Shown piece by piece: positions 43,527 through 53,186 of a stretch of 64,000 nt of DNA. Each line of letters starts with the position of its first letter. Position 1 is the first letter of the stretch. The position numbers and the translations under genes are program-made. Source of the DNA: Pseudovibrio ascidiaceicola. GTDB lineage: Bacteria; Pseudomonadota; Alphaproteobacteria; Rhizobiales; Stappiaceae. Location of the stretch: NCBI RefSeq assembly GCF_900114245.1, contig NZ_FOSK01000004.1:248001-312000 (forward strand). Reading direction: 5' to 3'. The notes under the pieces are model-generated. The model was given only the letters and a program-made list of their open reading frames with translations. It did not search any database and was not told the origin of the DNA.

Positions 43527-44327
43527 TTAGCTGGATGCCGCGACAGCACGCTTTGCCATGACCGTCACCAGATTGGCGCGATAGGCAGCGGTGCCATGAA
43601 GGTCTGAGAGCATGTTGTCAGCAGATGGTGCCATGCCAGCAACAGCATCAGCAGACCAGTTGCCATCCAGAGCTTTTTCCATGTCAGGCATGCGGAAAAC
43701 ACCATCCTGACCTGCACCTGTCACAGCTACGCGAGCACCCGCTCCCGTCTTTGCTACAAAGACGCCAGCCATTGCATAGCGAGAGGCTGGATTTGGGAAC
43801 TTCGCGTATGCAGTGTTCGATGCGACCGGGAAAACAACTGCTGTCACGATCTCATCTTCATCCAGCGCTGTTTCGAACATACCGGTGAAGAAGTCCTGCG
43901 CAGAAAACTCACGCTTGTTGGTCTCAATGGTAGCCCCAAGAGCCAGCAAAGCTGCGGGATAATCCGCTGCCGGGTCATTGTTGGCGACGGAGCCACCAAT
44001 GGTGCCCATATGGCGGACATGCGGATCACCGATGGTGCCTGCCAGATCAGCCAGTCCAGGAAGGACAGCCTTGATATCCTCACTGGCAGCGACATCTGCA
44101 TGACAAGTTGCTGCACCGATGCGGATTGAACCATCAGCCTGCTTCACAATACCGGAGATCTCCCCGATATGGCGCAGATCGATCAGATCACTTGGTGCAG
44201 CAAGACGTTGCTTCATGGTTGGGATCAAGGTCTGACCACCAGAGAGCAATTTGCCGTCATCAGCGTTTTTCAGCATTGCCGCTGCATCTGACACCGTCGA
44301 TGCGCGATGATATTTGGTCTCGTACAT
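43527..44327 (-). CDS. coxM: CO-dehydrogenase-type medium (FAD) subunit
   Basis: FAD-binding electron-transfer subunit of a molybdenum hydroxylase, 266 residues. The two flavin-binding motifs are LLSGGQTLIPTMKQRL and TIGGSVANNDPAADYPAA. The C-terminal CODH flavoprotein domain contains RYAMAGVFVAKTG. It is last in the cluster, after coxG, coxS, coxL and a TPR-like gene; the usual order coxM-S-L of Oligotropha-type operons is not followed. Confidence 0.92.
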   Translation of the reverse strand: MYETKYHRASTVSDAAAMLKNADDGKLLSGGQTLIPTMKQRLAAPSDLIDLRHIGEISGIVKQADGSIRIGAATCHADVAASEDIKAVLPGLADLAGTIGDPHVRHMGTIGGSVANNDPAADYPAALLALGATIETNKREFSAQDFFTGMFETALDEDEIVTAVVFPVASNTAYAKFPNPASRYAMAGVFVAKTGAGARVAVTGAGQDGVFRMPDMEKALDGNWSADAVAGMAPSADNMLSDLHGTAAYRANLVTVMAKRAVAASS

Positions 44328-44368
44328 TTTTAGCCTCCCATCCCCTAAAAGGGTCTTTGGCAGAGTTG

Positions 44369-44866
44369 CTATGAGTTTAATTCGGATAATTCAGTTTTCG
44401 GGTACGGAATAGCTTCCAGATCAGAAAAGAAAATCTTGCGATTTTGCTCACCGTGGATCAGTTGGCCAAGCCTTGCAGCTCTTTCAAACAGAACTGAGGC
44501 TTCACCCTCTTCCCCTGCCAGTAGTGTGGCGCGTGCCAGAAGTTCAGAGGCATAGGCGTGGTCAAAGTCTGCCATATCCTCTTGATGAACCTCTGTCAGA
44601 TCCATGGTCTGCCGAGCGTAACGCATTGCTGCTTCACGGTTTCCGAGCAGAACATGGACACGACCCACGAGCCACAAGCCACGTTGGTGATGGACTTTAG
44701 TTCCGGCCTGGAGCCAGTGCCATAGGCTGGCGTGCGCAACATGGAGCATCTCGTCATTTTCCTCGGGCGAGCGGCTCTCATTTTCCAAGAGAGCCCATGC
44801 ACGCTGATTGAGTTCGATGGCGATGAACTTGTGATCCAATGTCGATTTAGCGCCAGCCTGTGCCAT
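44369..44866 (-). CDS. Helical-repeat (TPR-like) protein within the cox cluster
   Basis: Function not recognised. The 165-residue protein is nearly all helical with TPR-like spacing: LNQRAWALLENESRS, LWLVGRVHVLLGNREAAMRY, and DHAYASELLARATLLAGEEG followed by ASVLFERAARLG. There is no signal peptide or metal motif. It starts 3 bases after coxL stops and ends 41 bases before coxM, so it is certainly part of the operon. A role in assembly of the molybdenum enzyme is possible, but only the position supports it. Confidence 0.75.
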   Translation of the reverse strand: MAQAGAKSTLDHKFIAIELNQRAWALLENESRSPEENDEMLHVAHASLWHWLQAGTKVHHQRGLWLVGRVHVLLGNREAAMRYARQTMDLTEVHQEDMADFDHAYASELLARATLLAGEEGEASVLFERAARLGQLIHGEQNRKIFFSDLEAIPYPKTELSELNS

Positions 44867-44869
44867 TGA

Positions 44870-47233
44870 CTACTCCGCTGCCTCCTTCATGCCGTTGTCC
44901 TGAATGAGCTGCCAGACGCGGTTTGGCGAGGCAGGCATATTCATGTCACGAATGCCAAGGGCGTCCGTCACGGCGTTGATGACAGCAGGTGGAGACCCGA
45001 TCGCGCCAGCCTCACCGCACCCCTTCATGCCGAGCGGATTGCCCGGGCATTCCGTGACTGTGGTTTCCAACGTGAAGGATGGTACATCATCCGCACGCGG
45101 CATGGTGTAATCCATGTAGGATGCTGTAAGCAGCTGACCATCTTCGTCATACTGGGTGTGTTCCAGCATGGCCTGACCAATGCCCTGTACCAAACCACCG
45201 TGCACCTGACCTTCCACAATCATCGGGTTGATGATGGTGCCGAAGTCATCAGCTGCAACAAAGTTCTCAATGGAAACAACGCCCGTATCCGGATCAACTT
45301 CGACCTCACAGATGTAACACCCTGCAGGGAACGTGAAGTTGGTTGGATCGTAGAACGCGCCTTCTTTCAGGCCCGGCTCCATGCCTTCTGGCAGGTTGTG
45401 GGCTGTGTAAGCTGCCAGAGAAACTTCGGTGAAGGTGAGTTTCTTATCGGTTCCGGTGACTTTCAGTTCACCGTTCTCGATTTCAATATCGCCTTCCGAC
45501 GCTTCCATCAGGTGTGCAGCGATCTTCTTTGCCTTGGCTTCGACCTTGTCGAGTGCCTTAGCAATTGCGGACATGCCAACGGCGCCAGAGCGGGAGCCAT
45601 ATGTACCCATGCCCATCTGCACTTTGTCGGTGTCACCATGCACAATGGAGATGCTCTCCGTTGGCAAGCCAAGACGGTCGGAGACCAATTGAGCAAATGT
45701 GGTTTCGTGACCCTGACCATGGCTGTGCGACCCAGTCAGAACCTCAATGGTTCCAACGGCATTCACACGAACCTCGGCAGATTCCCAAAGCCCCACACCA
45801 GCGCCAAGTGAGCCGACAGCCTGAGATGGCGCGATACCGCAAGCCTCAATATAACAAGACATGCCTATGCCGCGAAGCTTGCCAGCAGCTTCAGACTGAG
45901 TGCGACGCTGAGCAAAACCGTCATAATCAATGGCCTTCATGGCTGCATCAAGAGAGGCTTCGTAATCACCTGCATCATAAGCCATGATCACTGGTGTTTG
46001 ATGCGGGAACTCACGCACAAAGTTGATGCGGCGGAATTCAGCTGGCGCCATGCCAACTTCTTTCGCAGCCGTTTCCATCATGCGTTCAACCACATAGGTT
46101 GCTTCTGGACGCCCTGCACCGCGATACGCATCCACCGGAGTGGTGTTGGTGTAGACCGCTTTCACATTCGCGTAGATGTTTGGAATGTTGTACTGACCCG
46201 ACAATAGCGTCGCGTACAGATAGGTTGGTACAGAAGATGAGAACAGAGACATGTAAGCGCCAAGGTTGGCGACTGTCTTCACGCGGAAACCGGTGATTTT
46301 GTTGTTCGCATCAAGAGCCAGTTCTGCGGTGCTGTGGTGATCACGACCATGGGCATCTGTCAGGAAGGCTTCTGTGCGGTCAGAGGTCCACTTGACTGGA
46401 CGGCCAACACGCTTTGTTGCCCAAAGACAAGCGATCTCTTCTGGGTAGATGAAGATCTTGGAGCCAAAGCCGCCGCCAACATCCGGCGCAATCACACGTA
46501 GCTTGTTCTCAGGAGCCACGTTGTAAAACGCGGAGAGTACCAAGCGTGCCACATGCGGGTTCTGAGATGTGGTGTAAAGCGTGTAATGCTCTTCTGACGG
46601 GTCAAAATGCGCCAGAGCAGAGCGTGGTTCCATCGGATTTGGAACAAGACGGTTGTTGTCAATGTCCATCCGAGTGACGTGCGCAGCGTTTGCAAACGCT
46701 TCGTCCGTCGGAGCTTCCTCACCGATCTCCCAATCGTAGATGAGGTTGCCAGCGGCTTCCGGATGGAGCTGTGGTGCGCCATCTTTCAGAGCATCAAGGC
46801 TGTCAACGACAGCTGGCAGGTCTTCATATTCCACCACAACAGCTTCTGCTGCATCACGGGCCTGCTGCTGAGTATCAGCAACAACAACTGCGATGGCCTG
46901 ACCGACATAACGGACTGTTTCCGACTCCAAAGCACGGTAGGCGCCCATGTTCATTGGAGAGCCATCTTTGGAATGGATCATCCATCCGCAAATGATGTTA
47001 CCGATGCCGTCTGCAACCAGCTGATGTCCATTCAAAACCGCATCAACACCCGGCATTTTCATCGCATCATCTGTGTTGATGGACTTGATACGAGCATGAG
47101 CGTGTGTTGAGCGGACGAACGCAGCGTGACCCATGCGTTGCATGGTCATGTCATCTGTGTAGCGGCCATTTCCGGTAATAAATCTTTTGTCTTCTTTGCG
47201 CAGCACTCGTGCGCCGATTCCTTCTGCTGTCAT
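44870..47233 (-). CDS. coxL: CO-dehydrogenase-type large (molybdenum) subunit, form II
   Basis: Catalytic subunit of a xanthine-oxidase-family molybdenum hydroxylase, 787 residues. The motif AYRGAGR (about 46110-46130) marks the form II or BMS group, not the AYXCSFR of true form I CO dehydrogenase. The catalytic Glu is in [15 protein letters not shown]. Molybdopterin-binding blocks include [14 protein letters not shown] and [19 protein letters not shown] six bases before the ATG at 47233 fixes the start; an ATG at 47239 sits on that site. The true substrate may be CO or another small molecule. Confidence 0.92.
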   Translation of the reverse strand: MTAEGIGARVLRKEDKRFITGNGRYTDDMTMQRMGHAAFVRSTHAHARIKSINTDDAMKMPGVDAVLNGHQLVADGIGNIICGWMIHSKDGSPMNMGAYRALESETVRYVGQAIAVVVADTQQQARDAAEAVVVEYEDLPAVVDSLDALKDGAPQLHPEAAGNLIYDWEIGEEAPTDEAFANAAHVTRMDIDNNRLVPNPMEPRSALAHFDPSEEHYTLYTTSQNPHVARLVLSAFYNVAPENKLRVIAPDVGGGFGSKIFIYPEEIACLWATKRVGRPVKWTSDRTEAFLTDAHGRDHHSTAELALDANNKITGFRVKTVANLGAYMSLFSSSVPTYLYATLLSGQYNIPNIYANVKAVYTNTTPVDAYRGAGRPEATYVVERMMETAAKEVGMAPAEFRRINFVREFPHQTPVIMAYDAGDYEASLDAAMKAIDYDGFAQRRTQSEAAGKLRGIGMSCYIEACGIAPSQAVGSLGAGVGLWESAEVRVNAVGTIEVLTGSHSHGQGHETTFAQLVSDRLGLPTESISIVHGDTDKVQMGMGTYGSRSGAVGMSAIAKALDKVEAKAKKIAAHLMEASEGDIEIENGELKVTGTDKKLTFTEVSLAAYTAHNLPEGMEPGLKEGAFYDPTNFTFPAGCYICEVEVDPDTGVVSIENFVAADDFGTIINPMIVEGQVHGGLVQGIGQAMLEHTQYDEDGQLLTASYMDYTMPRADDVPSFTLETTVTECPGNPLGMKGCGEAGAIGSPPAVINAVTDALGIRDMNMPASPNRVWQLIQDNGMKEAAE

Positions 47234-47341
47234 TTCCATCCCCTCTCGGAAGGTTGACTTCAGCAACTGTTCATAGGCTCCAGCAGTGCAACGCACCTGA
47301 AATAAGGTGCAGCTGGATCAATGATCAGTTGAATTTCCGAA

Positions 47342-47830
47342 TTATTCTGCGGCTTCGAGAACTTCGGCCATTTCGTCAGCAGCAGCTTTGATTGCCTTGA
47401 CGATGTTGTGGTAGCCGGTGCAGCGACAGATGTTGCCTTCCAGCTCATGGCGGATTGTTTTCTCGTCCAGATCTGTACCCAGGCGATCAATCATATCGAT
47501 TGCAGACATGATCATGCCAGGGGTGCAGAAACCGCACTGAAGGCCGTGGTTTTCCTTGAAGGCTTTCTGCATGATGTGCAGTTGGCCATTTTGGGAAACG
47601 CCTTCAATTGTGGTGACAGCAGAACCAGTTGCCTGAACAGCAAGCATACTGCAGGACTTAACCGCTTTACCGTCCATGTGCACAAGACATGCACCACACT
47701 GTGAGGTGTCACAGCCTACGTGTGTTCCGGTCAGTCCCTGATTTTCGCGCAGAAATGTAGACAAAAGAGTGCGGTCTTCGACCTCACCAGAAATCTGCTT
47801 TCCATTCACCGTCATAGAGACAGTCGTCAT
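47342..47830 (-). CDS. coxS: CO-dehydrogenase-type small ([2Fe-2S]) subunit
   Basis: Iron-sulfur subunit, 162 residues, with the two expected clusters. The ferredoxin-like domain carries [17 protein letters not shown] and a later KSC, and the helical domain carries [11 protein letters not shown] and [15 protein letters not shown]. All eight cysteines are present. It is upstream of coxL by 108 bases and downstream of coxG by 192 bases, all on the minus strand. Confidence 0.95.
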   Translation of the reverse strand: MTTVSMTVNGKQISGEVEDRTLLSTFLRENQGLTGTHVGCDTSQCGACLVHMDGKAVKSCSMLAVQATGSAVTTIEGVSQNGQLHIMQKAFKENHGLQCGFCTPGMIMSAIDMIDRLGTDLDEKTIRHELEGNICRCTGYHNIVKAIKAAADEMAEVLEAAE

Positions 47831-48022
47831 GGTTTTCCTCCCTCAAGAAAGCCTGCAATTTCGCGTCCGCAGACTATGAAGCCAACAGCCTTGGTCAGGA
47901 TCTCCCGTCCTATCAAGGCAGTTGGTTGTAATTTAGGCCGTTGGCCTTGTTATTCGGCGGGGCCGTTAGCTTACAAAACGCCCTCTCGCACCTTGCAATC
48001 TCCGGCCGCCAAATTTCTAGTT

Positions 48023-48724
48023 TCAAAGCAACCAATAAAGAGCAATCAAAACAACCAGAGCCAGAAGGCCCCAACCCAGCGGACCACCTAAGAATCCTTT
48101 GCCCGCTGCAACTTCTACCTTCTCCTCAACGTCTTTGACCGCATCTTCCAACGCATGTTCAGCATCAGCCATGGCTTCAACTGATCCTTCGATGGCGTGC
48201 TCGTTTGCGATAGACTTGGCTTCCTCAATCAGTCCCTGATCCAGCTCGACAGCTTCTAGTGGCTCGTCCGTACCTGCCACTGGAGTCCCGCCTAATTCAC
48301 GGTTCAGATTCGAGAAGAATTCCTCAGCCATCTTTTTGGCAGTCGAGTCGATCAACCGGTTTCCCAATTGGGCAAGTTTACCGCCGACCTTTGCATTAAC
48401 CTCATAACTCAGAAGAGTGCCATCCCCACTCTCTGACAGGGTTACATCTGCTGAGCCCTTCGCAAACCCTGCAACACCACCCTTGCCTTCGCCGGAGATT
48501 TTGTAGGAGTTTGGCGGGTTCAGTTCGGAGAGAGTTACTTCTCCTTTGAACTTGGCTTTAACTGGTCCCACTTTCGCTGTGACCGTGGCATTCATCTCAG
48601 TGTCGGAGGTTTTTTCCAGACTATCGCAACCGGGAATACACTTTTTCAGCAATTCAGGATCATTGAGAGCTTCCCAAACCTTTTCCTGACTCGCAGGTAT
48701 TTGCTGCTCTCCAGACATTTCCAT
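48023..48724 (-). CDS. coxG: CoxG: SRPBCC-fold membrane recruiter of CO dehydrogenase
   Basis: The 233-residue protein has an N-terminal SRPBCC domain beginning SGEQQIPASQEKVWEALNDP, with IPGCDSLEKTS and later GGVAGFAKGSADV. Then comes an acidic linker, and finally a membrane helix at the very C-terminus (LGWGLLALVVLIALYWLL). Known CoxG proteins tether the enzyme to the cytoplasmic membrane. GAGGGGG seven bases before the ATG at 48724 sets the start. It is the first gene of the cluster. Confidence 0.9.
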   Translation of the reverse strand: MEMSGEQQIPASQEKVWEALNDPELLKKCIPGCDSLEKTSDTEMNATVTAKVGPVKAKFKGEVTLSELNPPNSYKISGEGKGGVAGFAKGSADVTLSESGDGTLLSYEVNAKVGGKLAQLGNRLIDSTAKKMAEEFFSNLNRELGGTPVAGTDEPLEAVELDQGLIEEAKSIANEHAIEGSVEAMADAEHALEDAVKDVEEKVEVAAGKGFLGGPLGWGLLALVVLIALYWLL

Positions 48725-49080
48725 GGATTGGCCCCCTCGTTCTTTTCAGTGCTTCCTTTAGGTAGGCTCCACGCCTTAAAGTCACTTTTGCATTCCACAT
48801 CATGTAGATTGGACTTAAATCGAGGGAAAAGACAAGTACCTCTCGTGTTAAAATTGTCATGGATGCTCAAAACTTCTTTTCAGAACACAACGACGTTTTA
48901 TACGTCCTGCGTTATGCTGGTGTTTCCACGCTGTGGATACTCACTTAACGGTAAAGAGCTTGTTTTGCGCTAAAGCGTTGACCCGAGGCCCGCATCGCCT
49001 TAATGCCTTTTCATTAAATAAACGAATTCAGCGTGAGGCATTGTCTCGCGTTTGTGCGCAGAAAATCAAAGGCAACATCC
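48725..49080. other. Divergent promoter region of coxG and the methyltransferase gene
   Basis: I see no gene and no convincing terminator in this stretch of about 350 bases. It must hold promoters for the cox cluster on the minus strand and for the methyltransferase on the plus strand. Confidence 0.4.
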
Positions 49081-50286
49081 TTGAGCAAATCACCCAAAGG
49101 CGGTGCTCCACGAGCCCGCAATGCGCAATCCAAAAAAGGCGGGGCACGGAAGGACAATGGTCCAAAGCGTGGTTTTTCTGCCAAACGCGATACCCGAGAT
49201 AATCGGGACCAGAGAGAGGCGCGTAACCCCCGCGACACTCGTGGTGGCAAGAAAGACAGCGTAGCTGCAGCTCGCCCGAACCGACGCGAGCAAATGCGCA
49301 GTGCTCCAGCCACGACAGTTGTTGAGCCAATCGTGCGCGAACACAAGCCAACATCTGCCCGCTTTACAACACCTGCCAGCGTTCTGCCTGTGATGGTGGA
49401 AATGAACGGTTGGGACGATTATGCCCTACTGGATATGGGACATGGACAAAAGCTTGAACGCTATGGCCGCTATAAGCTTATCCGTCCTGAAGCACAGGCC
49501 ATGGGCGCTCCTCGCCTGCCTGAAAGCGAATGGAAAAGCGCGGACGCGATCTTTACTGGTGATGTAGAGGAAGAAGGTCCGGGTCGCTGGAAGTTTGCCA
49601 ATCAGGTTGATGAGATCTGGCAGATGAAATACGGCCCTGCCACGTTTAACGGGCAGTTCATGTCTTTCCGTCATGTGGGCGTGTTCCCTGAACAGGCTGC
49701 ACACTGGGACTGGGTTGGTGAGCAGATCAAAAAAGTAGATCGCCCGCTCAAAATTCTCAACCTGTTTGGATACACAGGAATGGCTTCGCTGCTGCCTGCT
49801 GCTCTTGGCGCACAAGTCACTCATGTCGATGCTTCTAAAAAGGCCATCGTCTGGGCACGTGAGAACCAGGAATTATCCGGTCTGGAAGATAAGCCAATTC
49901 GCTGGATCTGTGACGACGCCATGAAGTTTGTGGAGCGGGAAGTGCGCCGCGGAAACACCTATGACGGCATTATCCTCGATCCGCCGAAATATGGCCGCGG
50001 CCCGAATGGAGAGGTCTGGGACTTCTTTGAGAGCGTGCCGCACATGTTGGCGTGCGTGCGAAAGCTGCTCTCACCCAATGCACAGTTTCTGCTGATGTCT
50101 AGCTATGCTATTCGCGCCAGCTTCCTGTCTTCTCATGAGTTGATGAGGGAATGCCTTGACGGCCTGCCGGGCACGATTGAATCTGGCGAACTGGCTATTC
50201 GCGAACTTGATGGACCACGATTGCTCTCAACCTCCCTATTCAGCCGGTGGAGCGCACCTGATAACAATAAGGCTGAGGGAGCATAA
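49081..50286 (+). CDS. Class I SAM-dependent rRNA methyltransferase with basic N-terminal tail
   Basis: A 401-residue predicted RNA methyltransferase. The SAM site is LNLFGYTGMASLLPAA, then HVDASKKAIVWARENQE, and motif IV is IILDPPKYGRG, the RlmI/RlmK type. An unusual lysine/arginine/glycine-rich N-terminus (residues 1 to about 75) precedes the domain and probably binds RNA. The start is uncertain: I prefer the TTG at 49081 with AAAGG upstream; a GTG at 49033 would extend it. The next gene, another RNA methyltransferase, starts 4 bases after its stop. Confidence 0.82.
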   Translation: MSKSPKGGAPRARNAQSKKGGARKDNGPKRGFSAKRDTRDNRDQREARNPRDTRGGKKDSVAAARPNRREQMRSAPATTVVEPIVREHKPTSARFTTPASVLPVMVEMNGWDDYALLDMGHGQKLERYGRYKLIRPEAQAMGAPRLPESEWKSADAIFTGDVEEEGPGRWKFANQVDEIWQMKYGPATFNGQFMSFRHVGVFPEQAAHWDWVGEQIKKVDRPLKILNLFGYTGMASLLPAALGAQVTHVDASKKAIVWARENQELSGLEDKPIRWICDDAMKFVEREVRRGNTYDGIILDPPKYGRGPNGEVWDFFESVPHMLACVRKLLSPNAQFLLMSSYAIRASFLSSHELMRECLDGLPGTIESGELAIRELDGPRLLSTSLFSRWSAPDNNKAEGA

Positions 50287-50290
50287 CCCG

Positions 50291-51127
50291 ATGGAAACCA
50301 GAGAAAATCACCGTGCCGGTGCAGTAAAACAGATCACTTCGCATTCAAATCCGATTGTGAAGGAGATCAAGGGTCTTGTTGCTCAGCGTAAGAATCGCAA
50401 ACAGTCCGGGTTGTTCGTCGCCGAAGGCCTGAAGCTGGCAACTGATGCTTTGGAAGCAGGCTGGGGTGTACGTTATCTGGCACTTGGCCCTGAAGCTCGC
50501 GAAAACAAGATTGCGTTAGAAGCGGCTGCAAAAGCAAAAGCCCGCGGCGCCCTCATTCTTGAGGTGAACACGGCTGTGCTTGGAGCGATCACCCGCCGTG
50601 ATAATCCGCAAATGGTTGTTGGTGTTTATGAGCAGCAGACACTGAAGCTCAGTGACATTGACCCAAGAAGTGCCACCACATGGATCGCGCTTGATCGTGT
50701 GCGAGATCCCGGCAATCTGGGAACCATCATCCGCACTGGCGATGCGGTTGGTGCAACTGGCGTCATTCTGATTGACGAAACGACTGATCCATTTGCCGTT
50801 GAGACTGTGCGTGCGACAATGGGCTCTCTGTTCCATATGCCACTTGTGCGTTGTACTGCTGATGAGTTCATTGAATTCCGCAAGAAGTGGTCCGGACCTG
50901 TAGTTGGTACCCATTTGCGGGGCACAAAGGACTATCGTGCTGTAGATTATAAAGAACCTGTCATTTTGCTGATGGGCAATGAGCAGGCTGGCCTGAGTGA
51001 TAAACTGGCTGATACTTGCTCTGATCTGGTGAAGATTCCGCAGGCGGGTCAGGCTGATTCAATGAATTTGGCCGTTGCAACGGCTGTGATGCTTTATGAA
51101 GTGCGCAGGAACTATCTGAAGCTGTAA
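50291..51127 (+). CDS. TrmH/SpoU-family RNA 2'-O-methyltransferase
   Basis: Methylates the 2'-OH of an rRNA or tRNA nucleotide. The 278-residue protein has an N-terminal substrate-binding domain (KQSGLFVAEGLKLATDAL) and the knotted SPOUT domain with DRVRDPGNLGTIIRT, LLMGNEQAGLSDKL and IPQAGQADSMNLAVATAVML. The ATG at 50291 gives METRENHRAG. Position relative to the upstream methyltransferase shows they form one RNA-modification unit. The exact target nucleotide cannot be read from sequence. Confidence 0.93.
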   Translation: METRENHRAGAVKQITSHSNPIVKEIKGLVAQRKNRKQSGLFVAEGLKLATDALEAGWGVRYLALGPEARENKIALEAAAKAKARGALILEVNTAVLGAITRRDNPQMVVGVYEQQTLKLSDIDPRSATTWIALDRVRDPGNLGTIIRTGDAVGATGVILIDETTDPFAVETVRATMGSLFHMPLVRCTADEFIEFRKKWSGPVVGTHLRGTKDYRAVDYKEPVILLMGNEQAGLSDKLADTCSDLVKIPQAGQADSMNLAVATAVMLYEVRRNYLKL

Positions 51128-51148
51128 ACGTAAGCCGGGGGGCTTGGA

Positions 51149-52012
51149 ATGCGCTTGTTGATTTTGGGGGCTGGATATTCAGCTCGCCACTTTGTGAAAA
51201 TGTACGGGACCGAATTTTCCTGGATTGGCGGAACGACCCGCTCACCTGAGAAAATGGAGGAACTGCAATCCAAAGGGGTTCAGCCGATCCTGTTTGACGG
51301 ACAAACAGCAAGCGATGAGTTGTTGGAGGCGATTGCCACTGCAACTCATATTCTGGTTTCTGCCGCGCCAACGGACGATGGTGACCCTCTGCTGAATGCT
51401 GCGCGTGACGCAGTTGCGAAAGCAAAGCCAACGGCAATCTGCTATCTCTCTACCATCGGGGTATATGGCGACCACGAAGGTCGCTGGGTAACAGAAACAG
51501 CAGAGTGCAATCCAACCTCCAAGCGCTCCAAACAGCGTCTGGAAGCCGAGCGCGAGTGGCTTGCATTCTCAAAAGAAACCAGCATCCCAGTCAGCATTTT
51601 ACGTCTTGCAGGCATTTATGGCCGTGGCCAGAATGCACTTTGCAATCTGGACAAGGGTAAAGCTCGTCGGATTATCAAGGAAGGTCAGGTCTTCAACCGG
51701 ATTCACGTGAGTGATATTGCTGGGGCTGTACAGCATGCATTTGAAGACAACGCGTCCGGTATTTTCAACGTGTGTGATGATGCACCGTGTCCGCCAGAAG
51801 ACGTGGTGGAATATGCAGCACGCCTGATGGGTGTGGAGCCACCGCCAGCAGTCGCTTTTGAAGATGCTGATCTTTCGCCTATGGCAATTTCGTTTTACGG
51901 CGAAGTGAAGCGCGCGAGCAATGCCAAGCTGAAAGGCGCTTTGGGGTATAAGTTCAAGTTCCCGAACTACCGGGAAGCGTTGGATTATATGTGGGAGAAC
52001 GGCTGGAGCTAA
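51149..52012 (+). CDS. NAD(P)-dependent epimerase/dehydratase-like SDR protein
   Basis: A 287-residue extended-SDR protein resembling E. coli YeeZ. It opens RLLILGAGYSARHFVKM (Rossmann glycine motif), then has YLSTIGVYGDHEGRWV with the SDR Tyr region, and RLAGIYGRGQNAL. The catalytic Tyr-xxx-Lys is not in canonical form, so enzyme activity is unproven. It follows the TrmH gene by 21 bases and is probably co-transcribed. Confidence 0.85.
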   Translation: MRLLILGAGYSARHFVKMYGTEFSWIGGTTRSPEKMEELQSKGVQPILFDGQTASDELLEAIATATHILVSAAPTDDGDPLLNAARDAVAKAKPTAICYLSTIGVYGDHEGRWVTETAECNPTSKRSKQRLEAEREWLAFSKETSIPVSILRLAGIYGRGQNALCNLDKGKARRIIKEGQVFNRIHVSDIAGAVQHAFEDNASGIFNVCDDAPCPPEDVVEYAARLMGVEPPPAVAFEDADLSPMAISFYGEVKRASNAKLKGALGYKFKFPNYREALDYMWENGWS

Positions 52013-52079
52013 AGCGTGTGAAGAACACGCCCTGATCCAACCGCTCACCTTGCACCGGTTTTGACCGCAGAGCGGATTT

Positions 52080-52493
52080 TTATACTGTTTCGTGTTGAGG
52101 CAGGTCTCCTTCTATCTCGTAGTAATCGCCTTTGCTGGCGCAGAAGATGTGACCTGCCAGTTTCGAGCCTGTCGGTTCTTCCAAAAGCCCAGCGCTGAAG
52201 TAAACCTCATGAGAAATCTCGGGGATTTTGTCTCCATGATAAAACAGGCTACTGCCGCAATTCTTGCAAAATGCGCGCTTGGCATAGTCGGAGGAACGGT
52301 AATAAGAGATGTTCTCTTCACCGCTCTCAACCTTCAAAGCATCAAATGGAATCGCGATTGCATGGAACGGCCCGCTGTTACAACGGCGGCACATTGTGCA
52401 GTGGCATAAACCAATATCTTTTTGGGGCGCTTCAGCCTTGAATGAGACTTCGCCACAAAGGCATTTCGCTTTATAAATTCTTAAATCTGACAT
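52080..52493 (-). CDS. GFA-family (CENP-V/glutathione-dependent formaldehyde-activating-like) protein
   Basis: Zinc-binding protein of 137 residues. Cysteine sites are AKCLCGEVSFKA, LCHCTMCRRCNSGPFHA and AFCKNCGSSLFYHG, matching the GFA fold. The family contains the named formaldehyde-activating enzyme, but most members have no proven activity. It is the first of two adjacent paralogues on this strand (72 bases apart), with a third, broken one at 58.9 kb. Confidence 0.9.
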   Translation of the reverse strand: MSDLRIYKAKCLCGEVSFKAEAPQKDIGLCHCTMCRRCNSGPFHAIAIPFDALKVESGEENISYYRSSDYAKRAFCKNCGSSLFYHGDKIPEISHEVYFSAGLLEEPTGSKLAGHIFCASKGDYYEIEGDLPQHETV

Positions 52494-52565
52494 TTCTTTC
52501 TCCCTAAGAGCTTATTGCGCAACCTTAGCCGAGGGCCACGGTTCGGGATAAGATCAATTTTCTCA

Positions 52566-52982
52566 TTAATCTTCGTGAGCGTATTGAGGGCGGCCATCCT
52601 CAATCTCGTAGTAGTCTCCCTTCGTGGCACAAAAGATATGATTGCCTGCTGTGAGACCGGTTGGTTGCTCCAACGTACCAACGGCAATCGCAATTCGGTC
52701 TTTCCATTGAGGATGGCGATCAGCATGCCAAAACAGGTTTGAACCGCATTTTGAACAGAAACCGCGCCGGGCAAACTCAGAGGATTCATAGTATTTGACG
52801 GTGTCTTCGCCTGAGGTGAACATCAGATCTGCCAGCGGCACACTATACGCCTCAAACGGGCCACTGCCCCATTGGCGACATTGCTTGCAATGGCAGCTAC
52901 TGACCGGTTCATTTGGCGCTTCACCTTCAAAAGTGACCGCTCCACACAGGCAACACCCTTTAAATTCTATGGTCTTCGTCAT
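52566..52982 (-). CDS. GFA-family protein, second copy
   Basis: A 138-residue paralogue of the preceding gene. Sites are CCLCGAVTFEGEA, SCHCKQCRQWGSGPFEA and GFCSKCGSNLFWHAD. The tail, FCATKGDYYEIEDGRPQY, is shared by all three copies in the window. The ATG at 52982 gives MTKTIEFKG; an upstream in-frame start would add four residues. Function is not known beyond zinc binding. Confidence 0.9.
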   Translation of the reverse strand: MTKTIEFKGCCLCGAVTFEGEAPNEPVSSCHCKQCRQWGSGPFEAYSVPLADLMFTSGEDTVKYYESSEFARRGFCSKCGSNLFWHADRHPQWKDRIAIAVGTLEQPTGLTAGNHIFCATKGDYYEIEDGRPQYAHED

Positions 52983-53186
52983 CTGACTTTCCAATACCTA
53001 CTGCAATGAGATGGCCTCTCGAATCGAGGGCTATGCGATTCCTTAAAAAAGAACATATAGCGAACATTTGTATTCAGCAAGCGTTCAGGTTAAGTCTCGT
53101 ATCTGGGTTTCATAGATTCAATTTTTGTCCAATCAGATGTGCGGGGCACTACAAGGTGATTGGATTTCAGGGAAGGCATGTTGGGG

